The notes beneath the pieces were generated by a model. That model saw only the letters and a list, made by a program, of their open reading frames with translations. It ran no database searches and was not told where the DNA came from. A stretch of DNA of 64,000 bases from JAEZDC01 sp036676415 (lineage in GTDB: Bacteria; Bacteroidota; Bacteroidia; Chitinophagales; Chitinophagaceae): the NCBI GenBank assembly GCA_036676415.1, contig JAKFCX010000047.1, positions 1 through 64,000 on the forward strand, in the 5' to 3' direction. Each line of letters starts with the position of its first letter. The stretch's first letter is position 1. Below are positions 45,038-53,237 of the stretch, piece after piece. A program made the translations under genes and the position numbers.

Positions 45038-45212
45038 CTAACCGACATTAGAATTAATAAATTGGTGTGGATAGGTAATAACCCTATCTTCACCATGTTA
45101 TTATTTGAGCCTCGCATTAGTATTCAACAATTATTCTGCTCAGCAATCTGCATCTTAGTTGATTTTTTTACTCCTTGCCTCTCAGATCTTTTTTATTTTT
45201 TTAATCGTTTTT

Positions 45213-45488
45213 ATGAACATTTACGTTTCGAATTTGAGCTTCAACCTACAGGATGAAGACCTAAAACAATTTTTCACTCCTTATGGAGAAGTAACATCAG
45301 CAAAAATCATCAACGACAGAGAATCCGGCAGATCTAGAGGATTCGGTTTTGTTGAAATGTCTGATGAAGCTGCTTCAAGAAAGGCTATTGCTGAACTTGA
45401 TGGTAGTTCTGTTGATAACAGGACCATTACCGTTACTGAAGCTAAGCCAAGAGAAGAAAAATCAGGCCGCAACAACAGGAACTGGTAA
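45213..45488 (+). CDS. RRM-type RNA-binding protein
   Basis: A 91-residue protein with a single RNA recognition motif: RNP2 IYVSNLSF and RNP1 RSRGFGFVEM, in the family of small bacterial RRM proteins that bind U-rich RNA. Read from ATG 45213. The 50 nt before the ATG are U-rich (T7, T6, T7, T5 runs), with no Shine-Dalgarno sequence. Terminator at 45514. Confidence 0.9.
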   Translation: MNIYVSNLSFNLQDEDLKQFFTPYGEVTSAKIINDRESGRSRGFGFVEMSDEAASRKAIAELDGSSVDNRTITVTEAKPREEKSGRNNRNW

Positions 45489-45513
45489 TCCATATTGTTC
45501 TTACGTACTTAAA

Positions 45514-45537
45514 GGCTCCCAAAAGGGAGTCTTTTTT
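45514..45537 (+). terminator. Intrinsic terminator after the RRM gene
   Basis: AGGCTCCC, loop AAAA, GGGAGTCT and a T7 tract. Confidence 0.8.
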
Positions 45538-45552
45538 TGTTTCACAACACCA

Positions 45553-45585
45553 TAAAAAAAGAAAAGGCTGCAGTTTTGCAGCCTT
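45553..45585 (-). terminator. Intrinsic terminator of the metalloprotease gene
   Basis: On the minus strand AAGGCTGCA pairs with TGCAGCCTT around a 4-nt loop, followed by a T-rich stretch (TTCTTTTTTT). It lies 21 nt past the protease stop. Confidence 0.75.
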
Positions 45586-45605
45586 ATCAAAATCATAGAA
45601 ATCGA

Positions 45606-48146
45606 TTATTCTTTTACCAGCTTCAACACGCCTAAAGTATTTTGCTCGGTATAACATTTCAAAGTATAAATTCCCCGGCTGAATGATTCCATATTCACCG
45701 TAGCCCTGTTAATGCCAGCCATTGCATTGTATGTGCTCCGGATCATTAACGATCCTTTGCTGTCATACACTTCTATATTGATCTTACCTGCTTTATCAGC
45801 CATAAACTCGATAGTTGTATTATTTCTTACAGGATTCGGGTATACACTTAAGAAAGTTCCTTTATCAAAATAAACAGAAACCGTTTTACTATATGAATAT
45901 CTTCCATCAATATCCAATTGTTTTAAGCGATAGTAGTTCCATTTGTTTAAAGGCGATTGATCGTTAAAGCTGTAATGTTGTATGGTTGTACTGTTTCCTG
46001 CTGCAGCTACATTTCCAAGCTGATTATTGAATTCCAAGCCATTCGCAGAACGTTCAATAACAAATTTATCACTGTTGGTTTCTGTAGCAGTGCTCCAGTC
46101 AAGATCAACTGTATTTCCTTTCTTAGTTGCTGTAAAGTTCAGGAAGGTAACAGGCATTGGATGAGATACAAACACCGGTTCTTCACTTATGCTGAAGAAC
46201 ACATTGTTGCTACCCCTAACCATGATTCTTCCGGTTGAAGTGTTTACACCAGGAATAACAATGTCGTGCTGTCCATCATTCGGTGTGGCTGTAGCAAGAA
46301 CAGTTGGATAAGTTAATCCACCATCAGTAGAGAATAATATATCCACATTGGCACAATTTATCGGAGCAACATTTGTTGATGCCACATCCCAAACAATAGA
46401 TGCAGTGTTTGTTCCTGTAAGTTGAGCCCAGGTATTTGTTCCCCAGCCTGGTGCTGTAACTTTAAATCCAGATGATGCATGAACATTTAATGTTACATCC
46501 ACTTCTGCAGTACAACCACCGAGAGAAGAATTATCTCTCACTGTTCCCCTGAAATTCATTGTTCTTGCCACAGAAGGTAAAACCTCGTAGGTTGGCGGAA
46601 GATTATTGATGATACTTTGAATATTAGGAAAATATCTTGTTGAATTATTTGTTGGCGGATAAGACCGGAATAATGGTCCCTGAGTATTACTTCCCTGTGG
46701 TGGTAGCGTATTGTTATTAGATCCAACAGTCGGATTCATTTGTTCCCAGGTGTAAGTTAATCCATCACCGTTTGCATCTGATGCATTCATCGTTAGTACA
46801 AATGGCGTGTTAGCAGGAATATTGAAACTTGTTCCCGGAACGCTATTTACATTTGGTGCCTGGTTAGCTGTTGTAACAGGAGCTGCACAAGTTGCACCAC
46901 TTGCAATAAAATTCTGCATCTGTGCAATGCTACCGGCATGAAAATAATGATCCTGTATAGCCTGGTATGAATTTCCGGTACATACATTTCCGTAAGACAT
47001 TAATGTTGATCCACCACCAGTTTCCCATGAGCTTGCGATCATAAAGTTGCCACCACCACATTGCCCATTGGTTGCAGAGAAAGTATGGCCTGCTCCGAAC
47101 ATATGTGCTAATTCGTGAGCGGTAGCACCGGTAAACCACTGACCTTGCGGGCCAGGTGTTGGATTTGCTCCAGCACCGTCATTATCTCCTACAGCACCTC
47201 GTCCTTTAGAACCATTTGAACAAACTACACCAAGACTTGCTATACCACCACCACCGGCTTTAGTAAAAACAATACCCACATCATAATTTCCTGCACCAAC
47301 CAACCCATCTAATGAGGTTTGATTTTCACTGAGCATTGTAGAGGAAGCTGACCCTGCAGTATAAGGGTCAGAGGTAGCATCAGTATGGATGATGTTAGTA
47401 TTATTTACAAGACTGAAGGTTACATTCACATCTCTCAAGTACATCGCATTCACAAGATTCATTGTGATAGTGATATATCCAACAGCATTTGAAGTACCAC
47501 CAGCCCATGCAGTATATTCTCCTGTTGCTGCAACAGCAAGCCTGTATGTTCTTTTTTTACAATCACCAGCTAATGTTCTTCCGGCAAGATTAGTCTCATT
47601 AACGAAAGGCATATCCTCCACCAAACATTGGATAACATCGTTGCCGCCATCTTTCATGTAATAAACAATATGATCTCCTGAATTATCTACATTCAAAGGA
47701 TTGATGTTTACAGTGCCTTTTGCAGAGTACATTACACCTGTAACGCCATCATTCCATACAGTAATGTTTCCTTCTATAGCCTTTGTCTGTGGATTGATCA
47801 TTGTATAAGTTTTCAATCCAATGTTATCAGTAATTGATTTATCAGCCCAAAGTGATGTTTCTACGATAGTGGTTGTATGAATACTTCCATCAGGTAAAGG
47901 CAATTGAAAAGGAGTTCCGTTTACCAGAATGTTTTCCTGCATAAACGGAACAGCTGTTTGCACGTTCTTCAACAATGCAGTATTCAACTTCATTAATTTA
48001 TATGCTGAGGGAAGTGTTGCGTTACTTCTTGCAGAAAAATAACTGGTTTGCTTATTAGCACTTTCGGTCCAGAGGTTTTGAGCTGAAGCATTGAATGCAA
48101 AAAAAATGAACACAAACGATACAGCTGCACGTACAATTAATCTCAT
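45606..48146 (-). CDS. Secreted reprolysin-type zinc metalloprotease with T9SS sorting domain
   Basis: An 846-residue protein with a signal peptide (about residues 1-22), a propeptide region, and an M12B-like catalytic domain with the zinc motif HELAHMFGAGH (HEXXHXXGXXH). Fibronectin-like beta repeats follow, and the C-terminus (SVYPNPVRNNTTIEF and GIYTLKCY) is the type A sorting domain of the type IX secretion system. It should be exported to the surface or medium. The sorting domain is also evidence for a T9SS-bearing host. Confidence 0.93.
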   Translation of the reverse strand: MRLIVRAAVSFVFIFFAFNASAQNLWTESANKQTSYFSARSNATLPSAYKLMKLNTALLKNVQTAVPFMQENILVNGTPFQLPLPDGSIHTTTIVETSLWADKSITDNIGLKTYTMINPQTKAIEGNITVWNDGVTGVMYSAKGTVNINPLNVDNSGDHIVYYMKDGGNDVIQCLVEDMPFVNETNLAGRTLAGDCKKRTYRLAVAATGEYTAWAGGTSNAVGYITITMNLVNAMYLRDVNVTFSLVNNTNIIHTDATSDPYTAGSASSTMLSENQTSLDGLVGAGNYDVGIVFTKAGGGGIASLGVVCSNGSKGRGAVGDNDGAGANPTPGPQGQWFTGATAHELAHMFGAGHTFSATNGQCGGGNFMIASSWETGGGSTLMSYGNVCTGNSYQAIQDHYFHAGSIAQMQNFIASGATCAAPVTTANQAPNVNSVPGTSFNIPANTPFVLTMNASDANGDGLTYTWEQMNPTVGSNNNTLPPQGSNTQGPLFRSYPPTNNSTRYFPNIQSIINNLPPTYEVLPSVARTMNFRGTVRDNSSLGGCTAEVDVTLNVHASSGFKVTAPGWGTNTWAQLTGTNTASIVWDVASTNVAPINCANVDILFSTDGGLTYPTVLATATPNDGQHDIVIPGVNTSTGRIMVRGSNNVFFSISEEPVFVSHPMPVTFLNFTATKKGNTVDLDWSTATETNSDKFVIERSANGLEFNNQLGNVAAAGNSTTIQHYSFNDQSPLNKWNYYRLKQLDIDGRYSYSKTVSVYFDKGTFLSVYPNPVRNNTTIEFMADKAGKINIEVYDSKGSLMIRSTYNAMAGINRATVNMESFSRGIYTLKCYTEQNTLGVLKLVKE

Positions 48147-48216
48147 TGGAGGATGATTTTTTAGCGGAACCGAAAATAATTATATATCAGCGGAAAGCTG
48201 ATTAAAAGTTATTAAT

Positions 48217-49338
48217 CTATTTCACTACTTCTGCAAGCTTCTGAGATAATGAAGCACCTCTCAGGTTACTGGCTATGATCTTTCCCGTAGTATCTAATAA
48301 AACGTTAAAAGGAATGCCATCAAATTGATACTGCGTTACCACACTACTATTCCAGTACTTCAGGTCACTGATTTGCGGCCATGTTAATCCATCCTGCTGA
48401 ATGGCTTCTACCCAGTTTTCTTTATCCTGGTCAAGCGATACACCTAGTATGGTGAAGTTTTTATCTTTAAACTGGTTATAGGCAGCAACTACATTGGGAT
48501 TCTCTCTTCTGCATGGACCACACCAGCTTGCCCAGAAATCAATCAGAACATATTTACCTCTCAGGCTGCTTAGAGCAAATGAATCACCGGCCGGCGTTGG
48601 CAGTTTTATTTCCGGAGCCAGTTGATTCATTAGTGCATAAGATGACTTTTCCGGTGCCTGAACAGTTAGTAATGATTTGAATCTTGCCAATCCACTGTGC
48701 TCCGGAAATCTCGAAGCTGCATCATCGGTGATCTTCTTCAAATCGGCAGGTGGTAAAAATTCGTCAAATTGCCCCAGTGCATAACATATTGCAGCCGGAC
48801 TTTTAGACCTGCGAATAAACGTGGTGAGTAGTTTTCTTCTCTCCTGCAGTGCCTGTTCTCTTTTACCCGATATCATGATCTGCATGCTATCACTAACTGA
48901 TCCTGCAGCAATGCTGTCTGCATTTTTCTTGAAGGCGAAAAAGGCAGAGTCCTTTACAAAAAGTGTTTCGAGCAAAGTGTGCAGGTCGGTTGATGCTGTT
49001 GATCCTTCTATGGAGTATTTCCTGAAATTGTTGATATCAACTCTTACACGGATATTCTGTGCATCATTCACCAATAAAAGTTCCTGGCCAGTAGCAAGCA
49101 CCAGCCTGTAAAGGCCTTCTTCGTTGGCTACACCCCTTAATTCAAAACTTCCATTCTTTTTTAGTGTTGTTGAATCAATGATCACGGGTGACTCCCCGGT
49201 AAAAGGAATTTCTTCCAATGCAATTAACTGCTGTGGACTATTTTCAATCTTGCCCCCTATAACAAAAGCACCGTACTTTTTTGGCCCACATGAAGCCAGT
49301 ATCAAAACAACCAAAGCCAGCGAAAAAATGTTTTTCAT
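48217..49338 (-). CDS. TlpA/AhpC-type thiol-disulphide oxidoreductase lipoprotein with DUF4369
   Basis: A 373-residue lipoprotein (lipobox ILASC) with an N-terminal DUF4369 domain (about residues 25-115) and a C-terminal thioredoxin-like domain with the active site WCGPC in FWASWCGPCRREN. It is predicted to reduce or isomerise disulphides in the periplasm. It lies 5 nt from gatB on the same strand, though the two functions are unrelated. Confidence 0.9.
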   Translation of the reverse strand: MKNIFSLALVVLILASCGPKKYGAFVIGGKIENSPQQLIALEEIPFTGESPVIIDSTTLKKNGSFELRGVANEEGLYRLVLATGQELLLVNDAQNIRVRVDINNFRKYSIEGSTASTDLHTLLETLFVKDSAFFAFKKNADSIAAGSVSDSMQIMISGKREQALQERRKLLTTFIRRSKSPAAICYALGQFDEFLPPADLKKITDDAASRFPEHSGLARFKSLLTVQAPEKSSYALMNQLAPEIKLPTPAGDSFALSSLRGKYVLIDFWASWCGPCRRENPNVVAAYNQFKDKNFTILGVSLDQDKENWVEAIQQDGLTWPQISDLKYWNSSVVTQYQFDGIPFNVLLDTTGKIIASNLRGASLSQKLAEVVK

Positions 49339-49343
49339 ACAAA

Positions 49344-50786
49344 TTATTTTAGCCTTTCCTGCAACAATTCCGTAACTGCTTTCGGATCAGCTTTTCCTTT
49401 ACTTAGTTTCTTTACTTCACCTACAAATAATCCCAGTAATCCTTTTTTACCTTTCCTGTACTCCTCTGCTTTATCCTGCAACTTCAATAATACTTCATCA
49501 ACCCAAACCTGTAGCTCACCTGTATTCTTTATTTGAGAAAGGTTGAACTGCTGAATAATTTCGGCTGGATGTGTTCCTGTTTGTAACATCCGTGGAAGCA
49601 CTTTTGATGTGGCTGTAGAAAAACCGATAAGGTCTTCGTTCACCACATCTGCCAACGCAGCAAAGTTAACAGCGGAAAGATTAAGATCATTCGCATTCTG
49701 CTGGTGCTCATTAAGATATTGTCGCACTGGACCAATCAGCAGGTTAGCTATGACCTTGTACTGTTTTGTGTGATTGGCTGCCTGTAAAAAAAGTTCTGAC
49801 AGTAGTTTATCTTCTGTTAACTGTAAAGCATCGTATTGTGATAGTGAATATTCAGTTTGCAGCCTCACCGCAAGGTTCTCCGGCAATTCAGGAAGATTGT
49901 TTTTAATGCTATTGATGTATTCTTCTGCAAGAACAAAAGGTGCAATATCAGGGTCTGGAAAATACCGGTAGTCATTCGCTTCTTCTTTATCTCTCATGGC
50001 GAAAGTGGAATCGGTATTGACTTCATAACTTCTAGTCTGCTGAACTACATTTTCTCCATTTTCAATCAGCCCAATGATACGATCTCTTTCAATTTCTATT
50101 GCTCTTTTCAGGTTTCGAAAAGAGTTGAGATTCTTCACTTCTACTTTGGTTCCTAATACATTCGATTCGTGTAACCTTACCGATATATTGGCATCACACC
50201 TGAGGCTTCCCTCCTCCATGTTTCCATCAGAAATATTTAACCATCTAACGAGTTTTCGTATATTATATAAAAACTGGTAAGCTTCTTCTGAACTATGTAA
50301 ACAAGGCTCTGTAACAATTTCTATTAAGGGGGTGCCGGCCCTGTTCAAATCTATACAAGATGCAACATCATCTAAATCATGAATACTTTTACCAGCATCT
50401 TCTTCTAAATGTATCCTGTTGAGTTGAATGAATTTTTCTTTGCCCTCAACAACAACTCTAACAGATCCTCCTTTGCAAATCGGAACAGTATGTTGTGAAA
50501 CCTGGTAGCCTTTGGGTAAATCTGGGTAGAAATAGTTCTTTCTTGCAAAAAAGTTGGTAGTAGTTATTTCACAATTACAGGATAGTCCCATTTTAACAGC
50601 AAATTCAACGGCCTTTTTATTTGTTCGTGGAAGTGTTCCGGGATGTGCCAGGCTGATGACGCTTGTTTGTGTATTGGGTTCTTCATTAAACAGGATACTG
50701 TCGCCACAAAAAAGTTTGCTGGCTGTGGAGAGTTGCACATGCACTTCCAGTCCTATCACTAATTCATATTTATCTGCTGCGAGCAT
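49344..50786 (-). CDS. gatB: Aspartyl/glutamyl-tRNA(Asn/Gln) amidotransferase subunit B
   Basis: A 480-residue GatB, read from the ATG at 50786; a TTG at 50795 is also in frame. Together with GatA and GatC it turns mischarged Glu-tRNA(Gln) or Asp-tRNA(Asn) to the correct amide. Motifs: GLEVHVQL at the start, the kinase-like domain through GSLRCDANIS, and the YqeY-type tail after about 330. A TAGTTTTG -7 box ends 6 nt before the ATG. Confidence 0.95.
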   Translation of the reverse strand: MLAADKYELVIGLEVHVQLSTASKLFCGDSILFNEEPNTQTSVISLAHPGTLPRTNKKAVEFAVKMGLSCNCEITTTNFFARKNYFYPDLPKGYQVSQHTVPICKGGSVRVVVEGKEKFIQLNRIHLEEDAGKSIHDLDDVASCIDLNRAGTPLIEIVTEPCLHSSEEAYQFLYNIRKLVRWLNISDGNMEEGSLRCDANISVRLHESNVLGTKVEVKNLNSFRNLKRAIEIERDRIIGLIENGENVVQQTRSYEVNTDSTFAMRDKEEANDYRYFPDPDIAPFVLAEEYINSIKNNLPELPENLAVRLQTEYSLSQYDALQLTEDKLLSELFLQAANHTKQYKVIANLLIGPVRQYLNEHQQNANDLNLSAVNFAALADVVNEDLIGFSTATSKVLPRMLQTGTHPAEIIQQFNLSQIKNTGELQVWVDEVLLKLQDKAEEYRKGKKGLLGLFVGEVKKLSKGKADPKAVTELLQERLK

Positions 50787-50792
50787 GTGATG

Positions 50793-50800
50793 CAAAACTA
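50793..50800 (-). promoter_or_regulatory. Candidate -7 box (TAGTTTTG) of gatB
   Basis: Minus-strand TAGTTTTG matches TANNTTTG, 6 nt from the ATG, implying a leaderless or nearly leaderless message. No -33 match at 19-21 nt. Confidence 0.45.
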
Positions 50801-50835
50801 ATGTTTAAACGAAGGGGAAAGTGTTGGATATAAGG

Positions 50836-50866
50836 CAAAAAAAAGAGGCCCGAGAGCCTCTTTTTA
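50836..50866 (-). terminator. Terminator after the SusC/SusD/lipoprotein operon
   Basis: AGAGGC pairs with GCCTCT around a CCGAGA loop with an A8 tract on the left (T8 on the minus strand) and T5 on the right. It may work in both directions. Confidence 0.75.
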
Positions 50867-50880
50867 TAAAAAACAATAAC

Positions 50881-51774
50881 TTATTTCTTAGTCATGTTTA
50901 ACGTGTACAATTGACCATTGTAACCAACACCCCAGATACCTATATTGCCATAGAGTGAAAGCGTTTTGCTACAGAAAGAGAATGTACCGATCTGACCACT
51001 TGAAGCAGGCCGGATTGCATAAGGCATACCATTGTAAGCTGCTCCGAAGCTGGCACCGGCATTACCACCAACACTTTGTGCAACGAATGTAACCTTCCTG
51101 TTAGCCATGTCAGTCCAGTCAAGTGTAACAGTCATTGGGCTCCAGCCTGCATCAAACACATTCGTAATAACTGCTGTAGCAGTTGTAGGGCTTGTTTGTG
51201 TAACAGAGCTGATGGTTGTGTTGTAAGGACCATAAGGAGAACCGAAAGCAATCTCATTTGCTGTGTAAGCCCCAACAAATTCCTGGAGAGCTCCTGCATC
51301 ATTAATTTCTAATTCAGAGCAAGGCCCACGCATATAAAGTTTATATGTGTTGTTAGTTTCGAAAGCCGCTACACTACTTCCTTTATCTGTACCGTTGATA
51401 GTAAACACTAAGGTGTCTTTTCTACCAGCTGTATACTGAGGGAAATTACCGGTTACTACGATAGTATCAGTAGCTTTTCCTGCCGGAATTGTGAAGGTGG
51501 TTTTGTTTACTGTATAATGTGTACCCTGAACAGCACCGGTTGGTGAAGTAATGGTAACAGAAACAGTACGATCAGTACCTGAAACTGCAGTTAAACCAAT
51601 AGGCACTTTATAAGTTACACCGGGAGCAGTAATGAAATAATTACCGCCTGTTTGAAAAGTAAAGTGAGCCTGCTCAGCCGGTATGGTTAAAGGAGTTTCC
51701 TTTTTGCAACCATACCATGTTACCAATGCAGCCAGGAAGGCAATTGGTAATAAACGGCTTATGTTTTTATTCAT
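50881..51774 (-). CDS. SusE-like outer-membrane lipoprotein
   Basis: A 297-residue lipoprotein (lipobox WYGC, about Cys23) with a beta-sandwich region resembling Calx-beta or DUF4843-type domains and a Gly/Thr-rich tail. It stands after the SusD gene in a three-gene operon; third genes in such operons often encode surface glycan-binding proteins. It is not a recognised SusE, and the ligand is unknown. Confidence 0.7.
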   Translation of the reverse strand: MNKNISRLLPIAFLAALVTWYGCKKETPLTIPAEQAHFTFQTGGNYFITAPGVTYKVPIGLTAVSGTDRTVSVTITSPTGAVQGTHYTVNKTTFTIPAGKATDTIVVTGNFPQYTAGRKDTLVFTINGTDKGSSVAAFETNNTYKLYMRGPCSELEINDAGALQEFVGAYTANEIAFGSPYGPYNTTISSVTQTSPTTATAVITNVFDAGWSPMTVTLDWTDMANRKVTFVAQSVGGNAGASFGAAYNGMPYAIRPASSGQIGTFSFCSKTLSLYGNIGIWGVGYNGQLYTLNMTKK

Positions 51775-51805
51775 AAAATTCTTTTATTAAAGTTAATTGA
51801 TTTAA

Positions 51806-53218
51806 TTAATAGCCTGGGTTTTGAGTATAACCTGGATTTGTTCTAATCTCTGATGATGGGATAGGAAGTACAAATCTATAGTCTGTTACAGGCAGATTTT
51901 GCCATTGAGTACTGGTTACATCAGAACCAAGACGGTTAATTGGTAAACCACGACGCTTAAGGTCGAAATAACGGAAACCTTCAAATGCAAGTTCTTTGAA
52001 ACGCTCATTCATGATCTCTGTTATAGCAGTTGCTTTATCAGTGAAAGTGATTGGCGTATAACCAGAGATTCTTGCCGCTCTTAAAGTATTGATATCTGCA
52101 GATGCACCAGCTAAATCATTTAATTCAGCTTTTGCTTCAGCTCTTATTAAATACATTTCTGCTACTCTCATCAACTTAACGTCAACAATTTTAGGACCAC
52201 GGCTTGAAGTAAAGAATTTATTTACCAATGCTGTGTCTTGTGCCGCAGGATTGATAGTGAAGTATGCATTGAACCTGATATCAGTTGTTCTGTTGTACTG
52301 TTGTTTCAGTTTGTCAGAAGGTTCAAAAAACACATCACCATTTGTATCCTGCCACAATGTACCAACACCTGTTCCTACTCTTCTCAATCTTAAGAAAACT
52401 TCAGGTTCAGTTGTAGTGGCTGCAGCATCAGTCCAGATACCTGTAAAGGTTGCACCAGTAGCTAAAGTTTTACCAGATAAAGTGATCGCATCTGATGCAG
52501 CAGTAGAAGCAGCAGCCCAATCTCTTTTGTATAATGCAACTCTTGCTTGTAAACCAGCAACAAAAGCTTTGCTTATTCTAATAGCACCATAGTTAGGCGT
52601 TACCTGTGGAGCATTAGGTAAGCTGCTAGATCTTGCACTTGCTAAATCAGCCTCAATACCAGTTAAAGCTTGTGCTACCGTTCCTCTTGTAGGTTTTTCA
52701 ACAGGCGTTAAAACAGTGTTTACATATGTTATACCTAACCCCGCTGGAACATATCCTACTGGACCGAAACGCTGCAGTAATTCGAAATGTGCAGCTGCTC
52801 TTAATGCTGTCGCTTCAGCAATTAACTGCTCTTTTCTCGTTTGTTCAGTCGCATCAAATGCTATAACTCCACCGGCAGCCTGTAGCACTTTATTAGCTCG
52901 GTTAATCATTTGGTAAAATCCAAAGAAATTAAAGGATTCAGTTCCGCTTGAATATTGCCATTTAAATTCGAACTGCCCCTGACCACGATTTTCGTTAGAC
53001 AACTTTACTTCGTCAGATAAAATTGCGTTGTTATACATTGTATTTTCACCACCCCAAGCCTGATAAATCCCTAAAACCCCCTGCTCAAGATCTGTAACTG
53101 ATTTAAAAGTAATAGACTCCTCAAATATGTTTGTCGGAATGATCTCTAATTGCTTTTTACAACCAACCACAGACGCTGCTAAAAGCAGGCTGAATAATGA
53201 TATTTTGATTGTTTTCAT
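51806..53218 (-). CDS. SusD-like (RagB) outer-membrane lipoprotein, pair 1
   Basis: A 470-residue SusD-family lipoprotein (lipobox SVVGC, Cys20). The TPR-like helices and the C-terminal RGLPINRLG...FVLPIPSSEI end are typical. SusD caps the barrel of SusC and captures ligand. It follows SusC with a 19-nt gap. The ligand may be a glycan or a peptide; no glycoside hydrolase is near. Confidence 0.93.
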   Translation of the reverse strand: MKTIKISLFSLLLAASVVGCKKQLEIIPTNIFEESITFKSVTDLEQGVLGIYQAWGGENTMYNNAILSDEVKLSNENRGQGQFEFKWQYSSGTESFNFFGFYQMINRANKVLQAAGGVIAFDATEQTRKEQLIAEATALRAAAHFELLQRFGPVGYVPAGLGITYVNTVLTPVEKPTRGTVAQALTGIEADLASARSSSLPNAPQVTPNYGAIRISKAFVAGLQARVALYKRDWAAASTAASDAITLSGKTLATGATFTGIWTDAAATTTEPEVFLRLRRVGTGVGTLWQDTNGDVFFEPSDKLKQQYNRTTDIRFNAYFTINPAAQDTALVNKFFTSSRGPKIVDVKLMRVAEMYLIRAEAKAELNDLAGASADINTLRAARISGYTPITFTDKATAITEIMNERFKELAFEGFRYFDLKRRGLPINRLGSDVTSTQWQNLPVTDYRFVLPIPSSEIRTNPGYTQNPGY

Positions 53219-53237
53219 GTTTCTTTTGTTGGTTTAA

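Noticed and set aside
45064..45094. Hairpin GGTG..GATAGG..CCTATC..CACC taken as a terminator
   Set aside because: No T tract follows, so it is left unassigned.
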